From: a virus
Virus record (IMG/VR): IMGVR_UViG_3300028883_000024
Span: 1-37,269 of that record
DNA length: 37,269 nt
Reading direction: 5' to 3' (one strand)
Translations under genes and position numbers: made by a program
Part shown: piece after piece, positions 6,262 to 12,370 of the stretch
Layout: each line of letters begins with the position of its first letter
How positions within the stretch are numbered: the stretch's first letter is position 1
The notes under the pieces: generated by a model
The model's database searches: none
Seen by the model: the letters and a program-made list of their open reading frames with translations, nothing else
Told to the model about the DNA's origin: nothing

Positions 6262-6551
6262 AGCAGCCTCAACTGGGCGACAGGAACCAGGCACTCAACG
6301 TACTTCTGACTCTCCGGATCCCTCTTCACACTTTCAGATACCTTGATCCTGGCCGGCTTTTCCTCGAGAAGCTCGTTCACGCGGCCGCATACAGACGCCA
6401 GGCGGATCCCGGTCATGTAATGAATATCCATGCGGGAAATTGGTCGCCTGGCACGCAATATGCACCTGTACACGCGTTCCTTCTGCGTCAGGGCTTTCCC
6501 GGACGCAGTGTGCTCCGCGTAAGCGAGAGAGGATGTCAACGATGATGTCAC
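6258..6551 (-). CDS. Winged-helix DNA-binding protein
   Basis: The 97-residue product begins at GTG 6551, six bases after GGAGGG; the in-frame ATG at 6572 lies upstream of that ribosome site. The core (LTQKERVYRCILRARRPISR, then IHYMTGIRLASVCGRVNELL) is a helix-turn-helix with a wing and a basic C-terminus. It is the first gene downstream of the regulatory block at 6567-6616 and is coupled to the genes that follow. It may regulate the early operon or help at the origin. Confidence 0.75.
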   Translation of the reverse strand: MTSSLTSSLAYAEHTASGKALTQKERVYRCILRARRPISRMDIHYMTGIRLASVCGRVNELLEEKPARIKVSESVKRDPESQKYVECLVPVAQLRLL

Positions 6552-6566
6552 TGCAAACCCTCCTCT

Positions 6567-6616
6567 CCACATGGGCTATTCAAAAATCGCCCACATGGGG
6601 GATAGAACATATGTTC
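6567..6616. promoter_or_regulatory. SOS-type box plus paired direct repeats
   Basis: GAACATATGTTC at 6605-6616 is a perfect 12-bp palindrome and an exact match to the Gram-positive LexA box GAAC-RNRY-GTTC. Two copies of CCACATGGG (6567-6575, 6591-6599) lie 24 bp apart between it and the GTG of the winged-helix gene, suggesting a second operator. A clear -10/-35 pair was not found here. Regulation by LexA or a LexA-like phage repressor is inferred. Confidence 0.6.
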
Positions 6617-6926
6617 AACTTTTGGCACCATTCCCTCGGGGTGCCGCCGCTTGATTCTTTTGATACTCGCCATTTCTGATCTGTCCGACCAGGTTCATAC
6701 GATGCTGCAGCCTGTTCTCCGTGATCAGAAGGGCGTCTTGAACGCGCAGAAGTGCCTCGGTATCAAGGGCTTGTAGATCCTCTAACCCGTTGATCGCATG
6801 GTTTGACAGACGTTTCCGCTCGCGCTCGTGCTCAATGATGATCTGATGCAGGCGACCGAGCAGATAAGCTATTGCCAATGCAAGAAGCAACATCGACGAA
6901 AGGATGAGCATATAAAACCTTTCCAT
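6615..6926 (-). CDS. Membrane-anchored coiled-coil protein, 103 aa
   Basis: The ATG at 6926 follows a GGGGGTGTGTG ribosome site. Residues 4-25 form one hydrophobic helix (FYMLILSSMLLLALAIAYLL), followed by a long charged helix with coiled-coil character (EHERERKRLSNHAINGLEDL onward) and a basic end. The topology, one N-terminal anchor plus cytoplasmic or periplasmic helix, is shared by Rz-like proteins and many small phage membrane proteins, but position in the early operon argues against lysis. No family is recognised. Confidence 0.75.
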   Translation of the reverse strand: MERFYMLILSSMLLLALAIAYLLGRLHQIIIEHERERKRLSNHAINGLEDLQALDTEALLRVQDALLITENRLQHRMNLVGQIRNGEYQKNQAAAPRGNGAKS

Positions 6927-7030
6927 CACACACCCCCTATCCACATCAAGAAAAGGAGCGTGACGCCCAGCAAGATCAGAATGAGAGTAAGTGCAAGGGC
7001 GAGGCGCACAAGAAACTTCATCTTTTCCAT
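6926..7030 (-). CDS. Tiny membrane protein, 34 aa
   Basis: ATG 7030 follows a textbook TTAGGAGG ribosome site at seven bases. The product is basic at the start (MEKMKFLVRLA) and then one hydrophobic helix to the end. Its stop overlaps the next ATG as TGATG. It is the first gene of the minus-strand early operon. The ribosome site is stronger than for most genes here, so it is likely expressed. Confidence 0.7.
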   Translation of the reverse strand: MEKMKFLVRLALALTLILILLGVTLLFLMWIGGV

Positions 7031-7045
7031 GAGTGCCTCCTAAAA

Positions 7046-7074
7046 TTGTCACAAGGGGCCGGATTGCCCATAAG
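7046..7074 (+). promoter_or_regulatory. Possible integrase promoter
   Basis: TTGTCA (7046-7051), a 17-base spacer and CATAAG (7069-7074) point toward the integrase. The -10 is weak (4 of 6). The element would leave a leader of about 185 bases that contains the structure at 7141-7238. Confidence 0.3.
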
Positions 7075-7140
7075 ATAAGAATTAGATGAGCTGACTCGCT
7101 AATACCGACCCGAGAAACCTTGCGAGCCAACCCATCGCAG

Positions 7141-7238
7141 TCGATCAGCGACTGCGAAGAGGGGGTGAACCTGGTGGGGGAGCAGGTTCACCAGGACCAG
7201 AGCAGAGGGTGGGGCTGCCCTGATCGACCCTCTTCGCA
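7141..7238 (+). other. Structured element with possible pseudoknot before integrase
   Basis: A perfect 11-bp inverted repeat (TGCGAAGAGGG 7153-7163, CCCTCTTCGCA 7228-7238) encloses a perfect 10-bp hairpin (GGTGAACCTG 7164-7173, CAGGTTCACC 7183-7192, loop of nine) that abuts it directly. A further pair, TCGATCA (7141-7147) with TGATCGA (7221-7227), crosses the outer stem, which is a pseudoknot topology. The element ends 28 bases before the integrase ATG. It could be an RNA leader controlling integrase, or DNA arm sites for integrase. No known family is recognised. Confidence 0.6.
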
Positions 7239-7266
7239 AACGCCCATCAGAAACGGAGAATTAGAA

Positions 7267-8169
7267 ATGCTCGATGCAGTCAATACTTATCTGGAGCGAA
7301 TGAGGGGCAGGTGGTCGATTCAGACAACTGAGAAATATCGGTGGTATCTGACGAAGTTCTGTGAGTGGGTAAAGGGGAATGATTTACCGCAGGACCCCGA
7401 GCTCATCGAGATGGATCACATCCGCAGGTGGCTGGATGCAAATAGCCGCTGGGGGGCAAACTCCATGCGCACCGGCATCACTGCAATCAGGGGCTTCTTC
7501 CGCTGGGCCGTAGGCTCAGAAGCTTCCCCGGCGAAGGATGTCATCGCACCCAAGCATGAAGAGAAACCGCAGCGCACGCTTGAGGAGTGGCAGATCGAAA
7601 AGATCCTCGCCACCCAGGACACATCGAGATTGCTCGGCGTCCGCAATGTTGCCATCATTCTGCTTATGCTGGATACGGGCCTCAGAGCCGCCGAAGTCTG
7701 CAGCGTGAGTGTGGAACATCTGGACCTTGATAACCGGCACTTGAGAGTTCGCATCAAGGGCGGTCAGTGGGGGGTTGCTGTTTTTTCAGACTACACAGCC
7801 CTTCAGCTCGCCGAATGGCTCAGGTATCGATCCCTGGTTGCAGCCAGGGAGGAGCAAGCCGTATTTGTCGGCGTGAAAGGAGCAAAGCCAGGAACCCACA
7901 TGACCCGGGATGGACTGAGAGCCGTCTTCCGCTCAATCGGCAAGAAGGCAGGCTTTCACTTCAGCCCGCACGACCTCCGCCGGACGTTCGCCACAATGGC
8001 CGTCCGCAACGGGGCACCGACCCGACTGGTACAGATCGCCGGGCGCTGGAAGCACCTCGACATGGTGGAAACCTATACCCAGGCGCTCAAGCCCGAGGAC
8101 TTCGAGCAGTACAGCCCGGTGAAGTCCCTCATGGGGATGAACGAGTCTCAATCCAAGAGTCACGATTGA
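7267..8169 (+). CDS. int: Tyrosine integrase
   Basis: This 300-residue phage integrase catalyses site-specific insertion and excision. The N-terminal half (1-100) is a SAM-like core-binding domain (TEKYRWYLTKFCEWVKGNDL, then MRTGITAIRGFFRWAV). The catalytic set is complete: R140 (TGLRAAE), K164 (IKGG), H235-x-x-R238 (HDLRR), W261 in the second-His position (GRWKHL) and Tyr270 (VETY). ATG 7267 has GGAG nine bases upstream; the frame is open to 7120 but those residues overlap the structured element and lack a ribosome site. A tRNA-like attP follows the stop at once. Confidence 0.95.
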   Translation: MLDAVNTYLERMRGRWSIQTTEKYRWYLTKFCEWVKGNDLPQDPELIEMDHIRRWLDANSRWGANSMRTGITAIRGFFRWAVGSEASPAKDVIAPKHEEKPQRTLEEWQIEKILATQDTSRLLGVRNVAIILLMLDTGLRAAEVCSVSVEHLDLDNRHLRVRIKGGQWGVAVFSDYTALQLAEWLRYRSLVAAREEQAVFVGVKGAKPGTHMTRDGLRAVFRSIGKKAGFHFSPHDLRRTFATMAVRNGAPTRLVQIAGRWKHLDMVETYTQALKPEDFEQYSPVKSLMGMNESQSKSHD

Positions 8170-8218
8170 AAACCTGCGCGGGAACGTCAGGTTACAGGTT
8201 CGATTCCTGTGCGGGTCA
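8170..8218 (+). other. Candidate attP: 3' end of a tRNA gene
   Basis: A perfect T arm is visible: ACAGG (8194-8198), loop TTCGATT, CCTGT (8206-8210), followed by GCGGGTC as a 3' acceptor strand and discriminator A. The preceding AGGTT fits a variable loop. No matching 5' half is present, and no U33 anticodon loop can be drawn, so this is a fragment. Integrases commonly target tRNA 3' ends, and attP typically adjoins int. The host tRNA identity cannot be told. Confidence 0.6.
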
Positions 8219-8295
8219 CTCGGTAAAACAGAACCGGTATTCTGGATTGAAGAGTCAACCTATTCTGTTGGTAAGGTGCAGTAGCTTTATCCGAA

Positions 8296-8323
8296 GCAGG
8301 GAGGGGTTGCAGCCTCTCCCTGC
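8296..8323. other. Hairpin downstream of attP
   Basis: GCAGGGAG and CTCCCTGC form an 8-bp perfect stem with further partial pairing inside. No T tract follows. Together with the tandem TATTCTG words at about 8238-8267 it may belong to the attP arm region or end the integrase message. Confidence 0.35.
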
Positions 8324-8348
8324 ACCATCACACTGTAGGGGGCGCCTC

Positions 8349-8771
8349 ATGTTGAAAAGACTGATCAAATGGGCACTGATAGGAACGGCTGTAATCATTG
8401 GGCTGGCCATCGTTATCGGTTTGACCGGCGGAGGTAGCGAGAGCACTTCCGAGGAGCCTGATACATCCGCTCCCGGCCCCGCCATCGAAGTAACAGAAAC
8501 CAGCCTGAGTAGTGAAAACGGAATGATCCAGGTGGCCGGCACGGTGAAGAATATCTCCGACCGGCGCCTGGAATGGGTGAGCAGCGTTGTGACTTTCCTC
8601 GATGATGCGGGGAATGAAATCGACGCACAGGATGGGCTGATCGACCAGGACATGGATCCCGGCCAGAGCAGCACCTTCTCGATTGTATCGCTCAACATGG
8701 ACGCCGTGGATTTCACGGTGCAATTTGTTGATGTGGATGGTGTCCCCATCGCCCATATCGACGGTAGGTAA
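8349..8771 (+). CDS. Membrane-anchored FxLYD-like domain protein
   Basis: The product has 140 residues. ATG 8349 follows a GGGGG ribosome site. Residues 8-26 are a hydrophobic anchor (WALIGTAVIIGLAIVIGLTG); an acidic Ser/Pro-rich spacer follows, then a beta-sandwich of FxLYD type (IQVAGTVKNISDRRLEWVSS, then VVTFLDDAGNEI and MDPGQSSTF). FxLYD domains are extracytoplasmic and poorly characterised. It lies between the attP and the repressor, a usual place for genes expressed from the prophage, so lysogenic conversion of the cell surface is plausible. It converges on the repressor gene with a shared terminator. Confidence 0.78.
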   Translation: MLKRLIKWALIGTAVIIGLAIVIGLTGGGSESTSEEPDTSAPGPAIEVTETSLSSENGMIQVAGTVKNISDRRLEWVSSVVTFLDDAGNEIDAQDGLIDQDMDPGQSSTFSIVSLNMDAVDFTVQFVDVDGVPIAHIDGR

Positions 8772-8841
8772 AGGCATCGACAGCTCCCCGGCTGTTATGC
8801 GGTCTCTCGCGACAGCGGCCAAGCAGACCGAGAGATCAAGC

Positions 8842-8858
8842 CCCTCTATCTTAGAGGG
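8842..8858. other. Short hairpin
   Basis: CCCTCTA and TAGAGGG pair around a three-base loop in the 220-base gap between the two convergent genes. It has no T tract. Confidence 0.35.
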
Positions 8859-8938
8859 CAGTGAAGGTCATTTCAATCCCATAAAGGGGTGATTATGAGC
8901 TTCACGTTATAAATGGCTGATAGATGTCATATCGGCCG

Positions 8939-8970
8939 AATAAGCTCCGGCTTCAGGGTCGGGGCTTATT
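8939..8970. terminator. Bidirectional terminator between convergent genes
   Basis: AATAAGCTCCG pairs with CGGGGCTTATT (one T-G pair). On the plus strand it is followed by ATTATTTTG, and on the minus strand by a TTCGG stretch. It separates the FxLYD gene from the repressor gene. The rest of 8772-8991 shows nothing else I can support. Confidence 0.6.
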
Positions 8971-8991
8971 ATTTTGCCCCGACCAGCTGGA

Positions 8992-9225
8992 TTATTCCTC
9001 TTCTTCCAGGCGAACAATCAATTCATCAATGCCAACGCCAAAAACCTCACACAGTATATCCAGCGTCTCCAGGGAGATAGCTGTCACGTCGTGATGAGCA
9101 AGGCGATGGGCTGTTGGATATGAAAGCCCCGAGTTTCTCATGAACTCGGTGATTGTCCATCCTTTTGCCTCCAGCAGCTCGGGGACCCTAAGTTTTACGG
9201 TCCCGGGAGCCATCATGACATCCAT
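8992..9225 (-). CDS. XRE-family repressor
   Basis: This 77-residue protein is almost entirely a Cro/C1-type helix-turn-helix (VPELLEAKGWTITEFMRNSG, then LSYPTAHRLAHHDVTAISLETL and a leucine-rich fifth helix). It has no C-terminal peptidase domain, so it would not self-cleave as CI does; induction must work another way, for example by LexA sites or an antirepressor. ATG 9225 has AAGGAGG close upstream. It is divergent from the plus-strand operon across 134 bases of promoter and operator DNA, the usual layout of a lysogeny switch. Confidence 0.85.
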   Translation of the reverse strand: MDVMMAPGTVKLRVPELLEAKGWTITEFMRNSGLSYPTAHRLAHHDVTAISLETLDILCEVFGVGIDELIVRLEEEE

Positions 9226-9246
9226 TCAACCTCCTTTTCTGATGAC

Positions 9247-9275
9247 AGGGTACAGTATATTCCCTCTTGTGTCAA
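9247..9275 (-). promoter_or_regulatory. Promoter of the XRE repressor
   Basis: The minus strand has a consensus TTGACA (9275-9270), a 17-base spacer and TACCCT (9252-9247). The -10 is weak. It faces away from the promoter at 9297-9326 with the AT-rich operator block between them. Confidence 0.45.
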
Positions 9276-9296
9276 GCCCAGTTTATAAATTGGTAC

Positions 9297-9326
9297 TTGA
9301 CACACATATAAACTATAGTTTATAAT
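9297..9326 (+). promoter_or_regulatory. Consensus sigma-70 promoter of the plus operon
   Basis: Both hexamers are perfect: TTGACA (9297-9302) and TATAAT (9321-9326), with an 18-base spacer. The start would fall near 9333, giving a short leader to the lipoprotein ATG at 9360. Such a strong promoter must be repressed in the lysogen. Confidence 0.85.
9307..9324. promoter_or_regulatory. 18-bp palindromic operator
   Basis: TATAAACTATAGTTTATA is its own reverse complement and fills the spacer and part of the -10 of the promoter above. A related half (AGTTTATAAA, 9280-9289) lies 27 bases upstream near the repressor's own promoter, which would allow autoregulation. Binding by the XRE protein is inferred from position and symmetry. 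Confidence 0.7.
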
Positions 9327-9359
9327 GCAGACATAAGATACCGAACAGGAGAGAAGATC

Positions 9360-9626
9360 ATGAAAAAGACAATCATACTCGCAGCACTACTGCTCACAGC
9401 TTGCGCTCCTGGTCTGATGAAGGACCTGGACAACCAGCTGCAGAAGGTGGAGCTCACGCCTAAAGCGGGCGAGAGCCACCAGGTCGATGTGGACGCTGAT
9501 ATGCAGCTCAAGCCCGACGAACTGCGTGGCTTCCAAATCCCTGACGGCTGGCTTGAGGATGAAAACCGTAAGCCACTCGGAGGCCCGGGATTTTCCAAGC
9601 AGCTGCAGATCGCAATCGAGCAGTAA
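9360..9626 (+). CDS. Small lipoprotein, first gene of the plus operon
   Basis: The 88-residue product has MKKTIILAALLLTAC, a signal peptide ending in the lipobox LTAC, so Cys15 is probably lipidated. The mature part is short, acidic and without cysteines. ATG 9360 follows CAGGAGAG. It is expressed from the consensus promoter as soon as repression ends. An envelope role such as superinfection exclusion is possible but only inferred from location in the cell and in the operon. Confidence 0.8.
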   Translation: MKKTIILAALLLTACAPGLMKDLDNQLQKVELTPKAGESHQVDVDADMQLKPDELRGFQIPDGWLEDENRKPLGGPGFSKQLQIAIEQ

Positions 9627-9667
9627 GCAGAATTATCCGAAGCAACACTAGCCGGGGAGAAAAGATC

Positions 9668-9862
9668 ATGACCGCTACAAACATCGCCGCTACTCATCCG
9701 CACCAGAAAATGATCGACCGTACAGCCGCCCGCCTTTTGCGCCTCGAAAGAGTAGACGCAGAGATGGTCAGGGCTACCGCCTGGCAGATTGCCAAAGACG
9801 CCGGATATGACGACTGGCGCGAGGCGATGCCCGAGGCACTGGAAACCGTGGGGGTGAATTGA
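9668..9862 (+). CDS. Hypothetical protein, 64 aa
   Basis: ATG 9668 follows GGGGAGAAAAGATC. The product is a mostly helical, charged small protein (HQKMIDRTAARLLRLERVDA, then AWQIAKDAGYDDWREAMPEA). Its stop overlaps the next ATG as TGATG. No family is recognised. Confidence 0.72.
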   Translation: MTATNIAATHPHQKMIDRTAARLLRLERVDAEMVRATAWQIAKDAGYDDWREAMPEALETVGVN

Positions 9863-10104
9863 TGCCTGAGCATACAGACCACAACAGAGAACTTCGCATT
9901 CTTTATAACCAGGCACTTCGAGCCATTGCATTCGGATCCGTCAAGAGCATGCGCTCCTGGCTGGTCACCAATGTCGGTGACGAATACATGTACTGCGATC
10001 ATCTCGAGAGCCTCCAGGTCAGCATCGCCCGTGAAGCGATCGTTATCGGGCAGAAAATCGAGAAAGAGGCCTGGGAGAGACTCACGAGTCGAGTTGCAGC
10101 GTGA
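9862..10104 (+). CDS. Hypothetical protein, 80 aa
   Basis: ATG 9862 follows GGGGG at normal distance. The product is helical and mildly acidic with two aromatic segments (SWLVTNVGDEYMYCDHLESL). It overlaps both neighbours: TGATG before, GTGA after. No family is recognised. Confidence 0.72.
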   Translation: MPEHTDHNRELRILYNQALRAIAFGSVKSMRSWLVTNVGDEYMYCDHLESLQVSIAREAIVIGQKIEKEAWERLTSRVAA

Positions 10105-11795
10105 TTACCAAGAAAGACGCGCCTGGGATTTTGCACACTCAGGTTCGCAACTATCGATGCTGGCGATGCTGGGGCCCCGTCGTTCTCACGAAGGATGAAC
10201 GAGGGCGATGGACCACAAGATGTTCCAGGGGCTGCAAACCACACGGCCTTGTGAGAGCGTCGTGGGTAGAGCGCCAGCTGAAAGAACGTAGGATCCGGGC
10301 AGAGCAGGTAACAGCATTCTATTCAGACCTGTTCCCGCAAGCGCTCCCAGCGCCCGAAGAACTGGAACGAACGACGGCCGCTCTCTTTGGCGGACCGATC
10401 GCAAGGAGGGAAGACATGCCAATCGTAGGGATAACGAACCGAGGACATGACCTGCCCGAAATCGGGCGGATCCGCAAAGGCAGCCCGAAGACGAACGGGA
10501 AGATGGGGAAGGATCTCGATCACTTCAGGTTCGACCTGAACCCTGGCGAGGCAGATGTAGAGAAGCTGCTCCGAGAGATTTACGGAGACAAACCCAATAA
10601 CATCCGCATCCGGCTGCCGTTTCCGACCAGCAAGCGAAAGGTGGATCCGGTCACCGGAGCCATCGTGAATCGACACGATACCCTGTGGCAGGATCTGGAC
10701 TACGAGAACCCGAATTGGGATGCCAACTACGAAGCCTATATGCGTCACGGCCTGATTTATAAATCCAACGGACGCCGGGTGATGTACCGCACCGACATCC
10801 GCACTGGAGAGGTCATGGTGCGCAACTGGGAACCAGTCGAAGCATGCGTTTTAACTACCGGAGAGCCTGTCGGCACCTACAAGAACAAGAAGGGCGAAGA
10901 GATTGAAATCCCCCTCAAGATCGTCGGACGCCTGCAGGTGATCTTGCCAGAGGTAGAACGCCTGTGCTATTTCACCGTCATGACCTCCAGCTTTTACGAT
11001 GTCGTGGGCATCAGCTCGCAGCTGAACACCTACATTGCGAATTGGGATGACCTGCGCGGTATTCCATTCATTCTGACGCGTCGCCCGAAGGAAGTGGCGG
11101 TCACGATCAAGGGACAGCGAAGCCGACAGATAAAGAGCCTGATCTTCCTGGAGGCGGATCCCGAATGGGTGAAGGCACAGCTCGAAGCGCAGCGTCTCCA
11201 ATCGCTGCCATCGGCGCCGGAAATCTCCGGCCAGTTGGAGCCCCCGAAAGGACTGGAAGACAACCACGAGGACCAGTGGGATGCCCCCTCTCAGCCCGTT
11301 GAAGCCTCAGAACTGATCGAGGATGAAGACGATGACGGGGTGATCGATGGTGAATTCAAAGACGCCGAGCCAGAAACTGTACAGAATACTGTACAGAATG
11401 ACGGAGTGCCTCAGCGCCCGTACACCTTCGAGCAGCTGAAGGTGCGGCTCCTTGAGATCTCCGCCATGGCAGAGGAAAAGATGGCTAGCGGCGAATGGGA
11501 TCCTGCACATCCAGGAGCAACCATCGGCGCCCTCGAAAATGTGTTCGCCGGCCCGGACGCTGACATGCTCCGGCACAGCTTCACCAAAGAGGTCTTCGGG
11601 GAAGACAGCACGAAGAACCTTAGAGATTGCGACATCAAGGCCATCTCGAAATGGCTCTCGGCTCGCCCAGAATACGAGGGCGGTCCGTTCGTGGCCGACG
11701 AAATGGCACAGAAAGAGGGCCGCCTTGCTGAGAAATACCTGCGCAAGCAGGCCGGTCAGATGGCCCTTGAAACCGGTGACAGCGTGCCGTTCTAA
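10101..11795 (+). CDS. Zinc-finger protein with phiC31 gp3-like core
   Basis: The 564-residue product starts at GTG 10101, overlapping the previous stop as GTGA. The N-terminus has a four-Cys cluster (CWRC...CSRGC, residues 20-45). The core (about 105-390) begins PIVGITNRGHDLPEIGRIRK and includes RLQVILPEVERLCYFTVMTS and LRGIPFILTRRPKEV; this is a conserved phage family often annotated as recombination directionality factor because of resemblance to phiC31 gp3. After an acidic, Gln/Glu-rich linker (about 395-450) a helical C-terminal domain follows. The real job may be single-strand handling beside SbcCD; directionality for a tyrosine integrase is not established. Confidence 0.65.
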   Translation: MITKKDAPGILHTQVRNYRCWRCWGPVVLTKDERGRWTTRCSRGCKPHGLVRASWVERQLKERRIRAEQVTAFYSDLFPQALPAPEELERTTAALFGGPIARREDMPIVGITNRGHDLPEIGRIRKGSPKTNGKMGKDLDHFRFDLNPGEADVEKLLREIYGDKPNNIRIRLPFPTSKRKVDPVTGAIVNRHDTLWQDLDYENPNWDANYEAYMRHGLIYKSNGRRVMYRTDIRTGEVMVRNWEPVEACVLTTGEPVGTYKNKKGEEIEIPLKIVGRLQVILPEVERLCYFTVMTSSFYDVVGISSQLNTYIANWDDLRGIPFILTRRPKEVAVTIKGQRSRQIKSLIFLEADPEWVKAQLEAQRLQSLPSAPEISGQLEPPKGLEDNHEDQWDAPSQPVEASELIEDEDDDGVIDGEFKDAEPETVQNTVQNDGVPQRPYTFEQLKVRLLEISAMAEEKMASGEWDPAHPGATIGALENVFAGPDADMLRHSFTKEVFGEDSTKNLRDCDIKAISKWLSARPEYEGGPFVADEMAQKEGRLAEKYLRKQAGQMALETGDSVPF

Positions 11796-11829
11796 CCGGC
11801 GGTGCGTTTCACATCTTCTCCTCCTCGAA

Positions 11830-11859
11830 GGGGGAGTCGGAGTAGCGGCCGGCTCCCCC
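11830..11859 (+). other. GC-rich hairpin between genes
   Basis: GGGGGAGTCGG pairs with CCGGCTCCCCC (one T-G pair) around an eight-base loop, just after the zinc-finger gene. It is followed by a purine-rich run, not T, so it may pause or stabilise RNA without classical termination. Confidence 0.5.
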
Positions 11860-11897
11860 CGGAGAGAAGGGGAAAGGGAAGGGAAGAGGAGATGAAT

Positions 11898-12041
11898 ATG
11901 ACATGGGTGTATATCCAATCGGAACCTGGCCTCTGGACCGTTGGCTTCTATGATCCCGATGGGCGCTGGCATTCCGACTCGGACCACGCGAGCAAGAGCG
12001 AAGCGGCCGAGCGTGTGCATTACCTCAATGGAGGCAAGTGA
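11898..12041 (+). CDS. Small conserved phage protein, 47 aa
   Basis: The sequence (TWVYIQSEPGLWTVGFYDPD, then GRWHSDSDHASKSEAAERVH) matches a short protein seen in many phages, a single beta-hairpin unit plus helix; its function is unknown. ATG 11898 has GAGGAG six bases upstream; ATG 11892 lies too close to it. It overlaps the next start as TGATG. Confidence 0.78.
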   Translation: MTWVYIQSEPGLWTVGFYDPDGRWHSDSDHASKSEAAERVHYLNGGK

Positions 12042-12370
12042 TGGAAAACGGACGCGAGCAATTGCATGCGCTCATGGACGAATACGCAATCATCCAGCAC
12101 AAGCTCAACGACCCGATGCTCGTCCAGCTGCAGGAACGCTCCAAGGAAATAAAGGGTGAGATCAAGGAGCTGGTCGTGCGCGAGGAAGAAACCGTGGCGC
12201 ACAACGGCGTGACCGCTGAATTCAAGGCCGGCTACGACCGGGTGACGTGGAACTCGAAGCGGATGGACAACCTCCTCATCGAGCGCCCCGATCTGAGTGA
12301 CCTACTGAAACCAGCCCGCAAGGTCACGTCTGTCAGCCCGACCATCCGGCTGAGCGTGGAGGGGATGTGA
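12041..12370 (+). CDS. Coiled-coil protein preceding SbcD
   Basis: This 109-residue protein has a helical, coiled-coil N-terminal half. A C-terminal half of the type FKAGYDRVTWNSKRMDNLLI ... RKVTSVSPTIRLSVE is found in small phage proteins of unknown function near recombination genes. ATG 12041 has GGAGG six bases upstream. It overlaps SbcD as TGATG, so the two are made together. Confidence 0.72.
   Translation: MENGREQLHALMDEYAIIQHKLNDPMLVQLQERSKEIKGEIKELVVREEETVAHNGVTAEFKAGYDRVTWNSKRMDNLLIERPDLSDLLKPARKVTSVSPTIRLSVEGM

Noticed and set aside
6627-6648. GGCACC/GGTGCC hairpin at the end of the 103-residue gene
   Set aside because: Inside coding sequence, only six pairs and no T tract, so not called a terminator.
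7767-8771. Long plus frame joining integrase DNA to the FxLYD gene
   Set aside because: The first two thirds overlap integrase and attP in another frame. The real gene starts at 8349 with a ribosome site and membrane anchor.
11376-11399. Tandem 12-bp repeat ACTGTACAGAAT in the zinc-finger gene
   Set aside because: It is in frame and encodes TVQN twice in a low-complexity linker, so a slippage event explains it; two copies are not enough for an operator claim.
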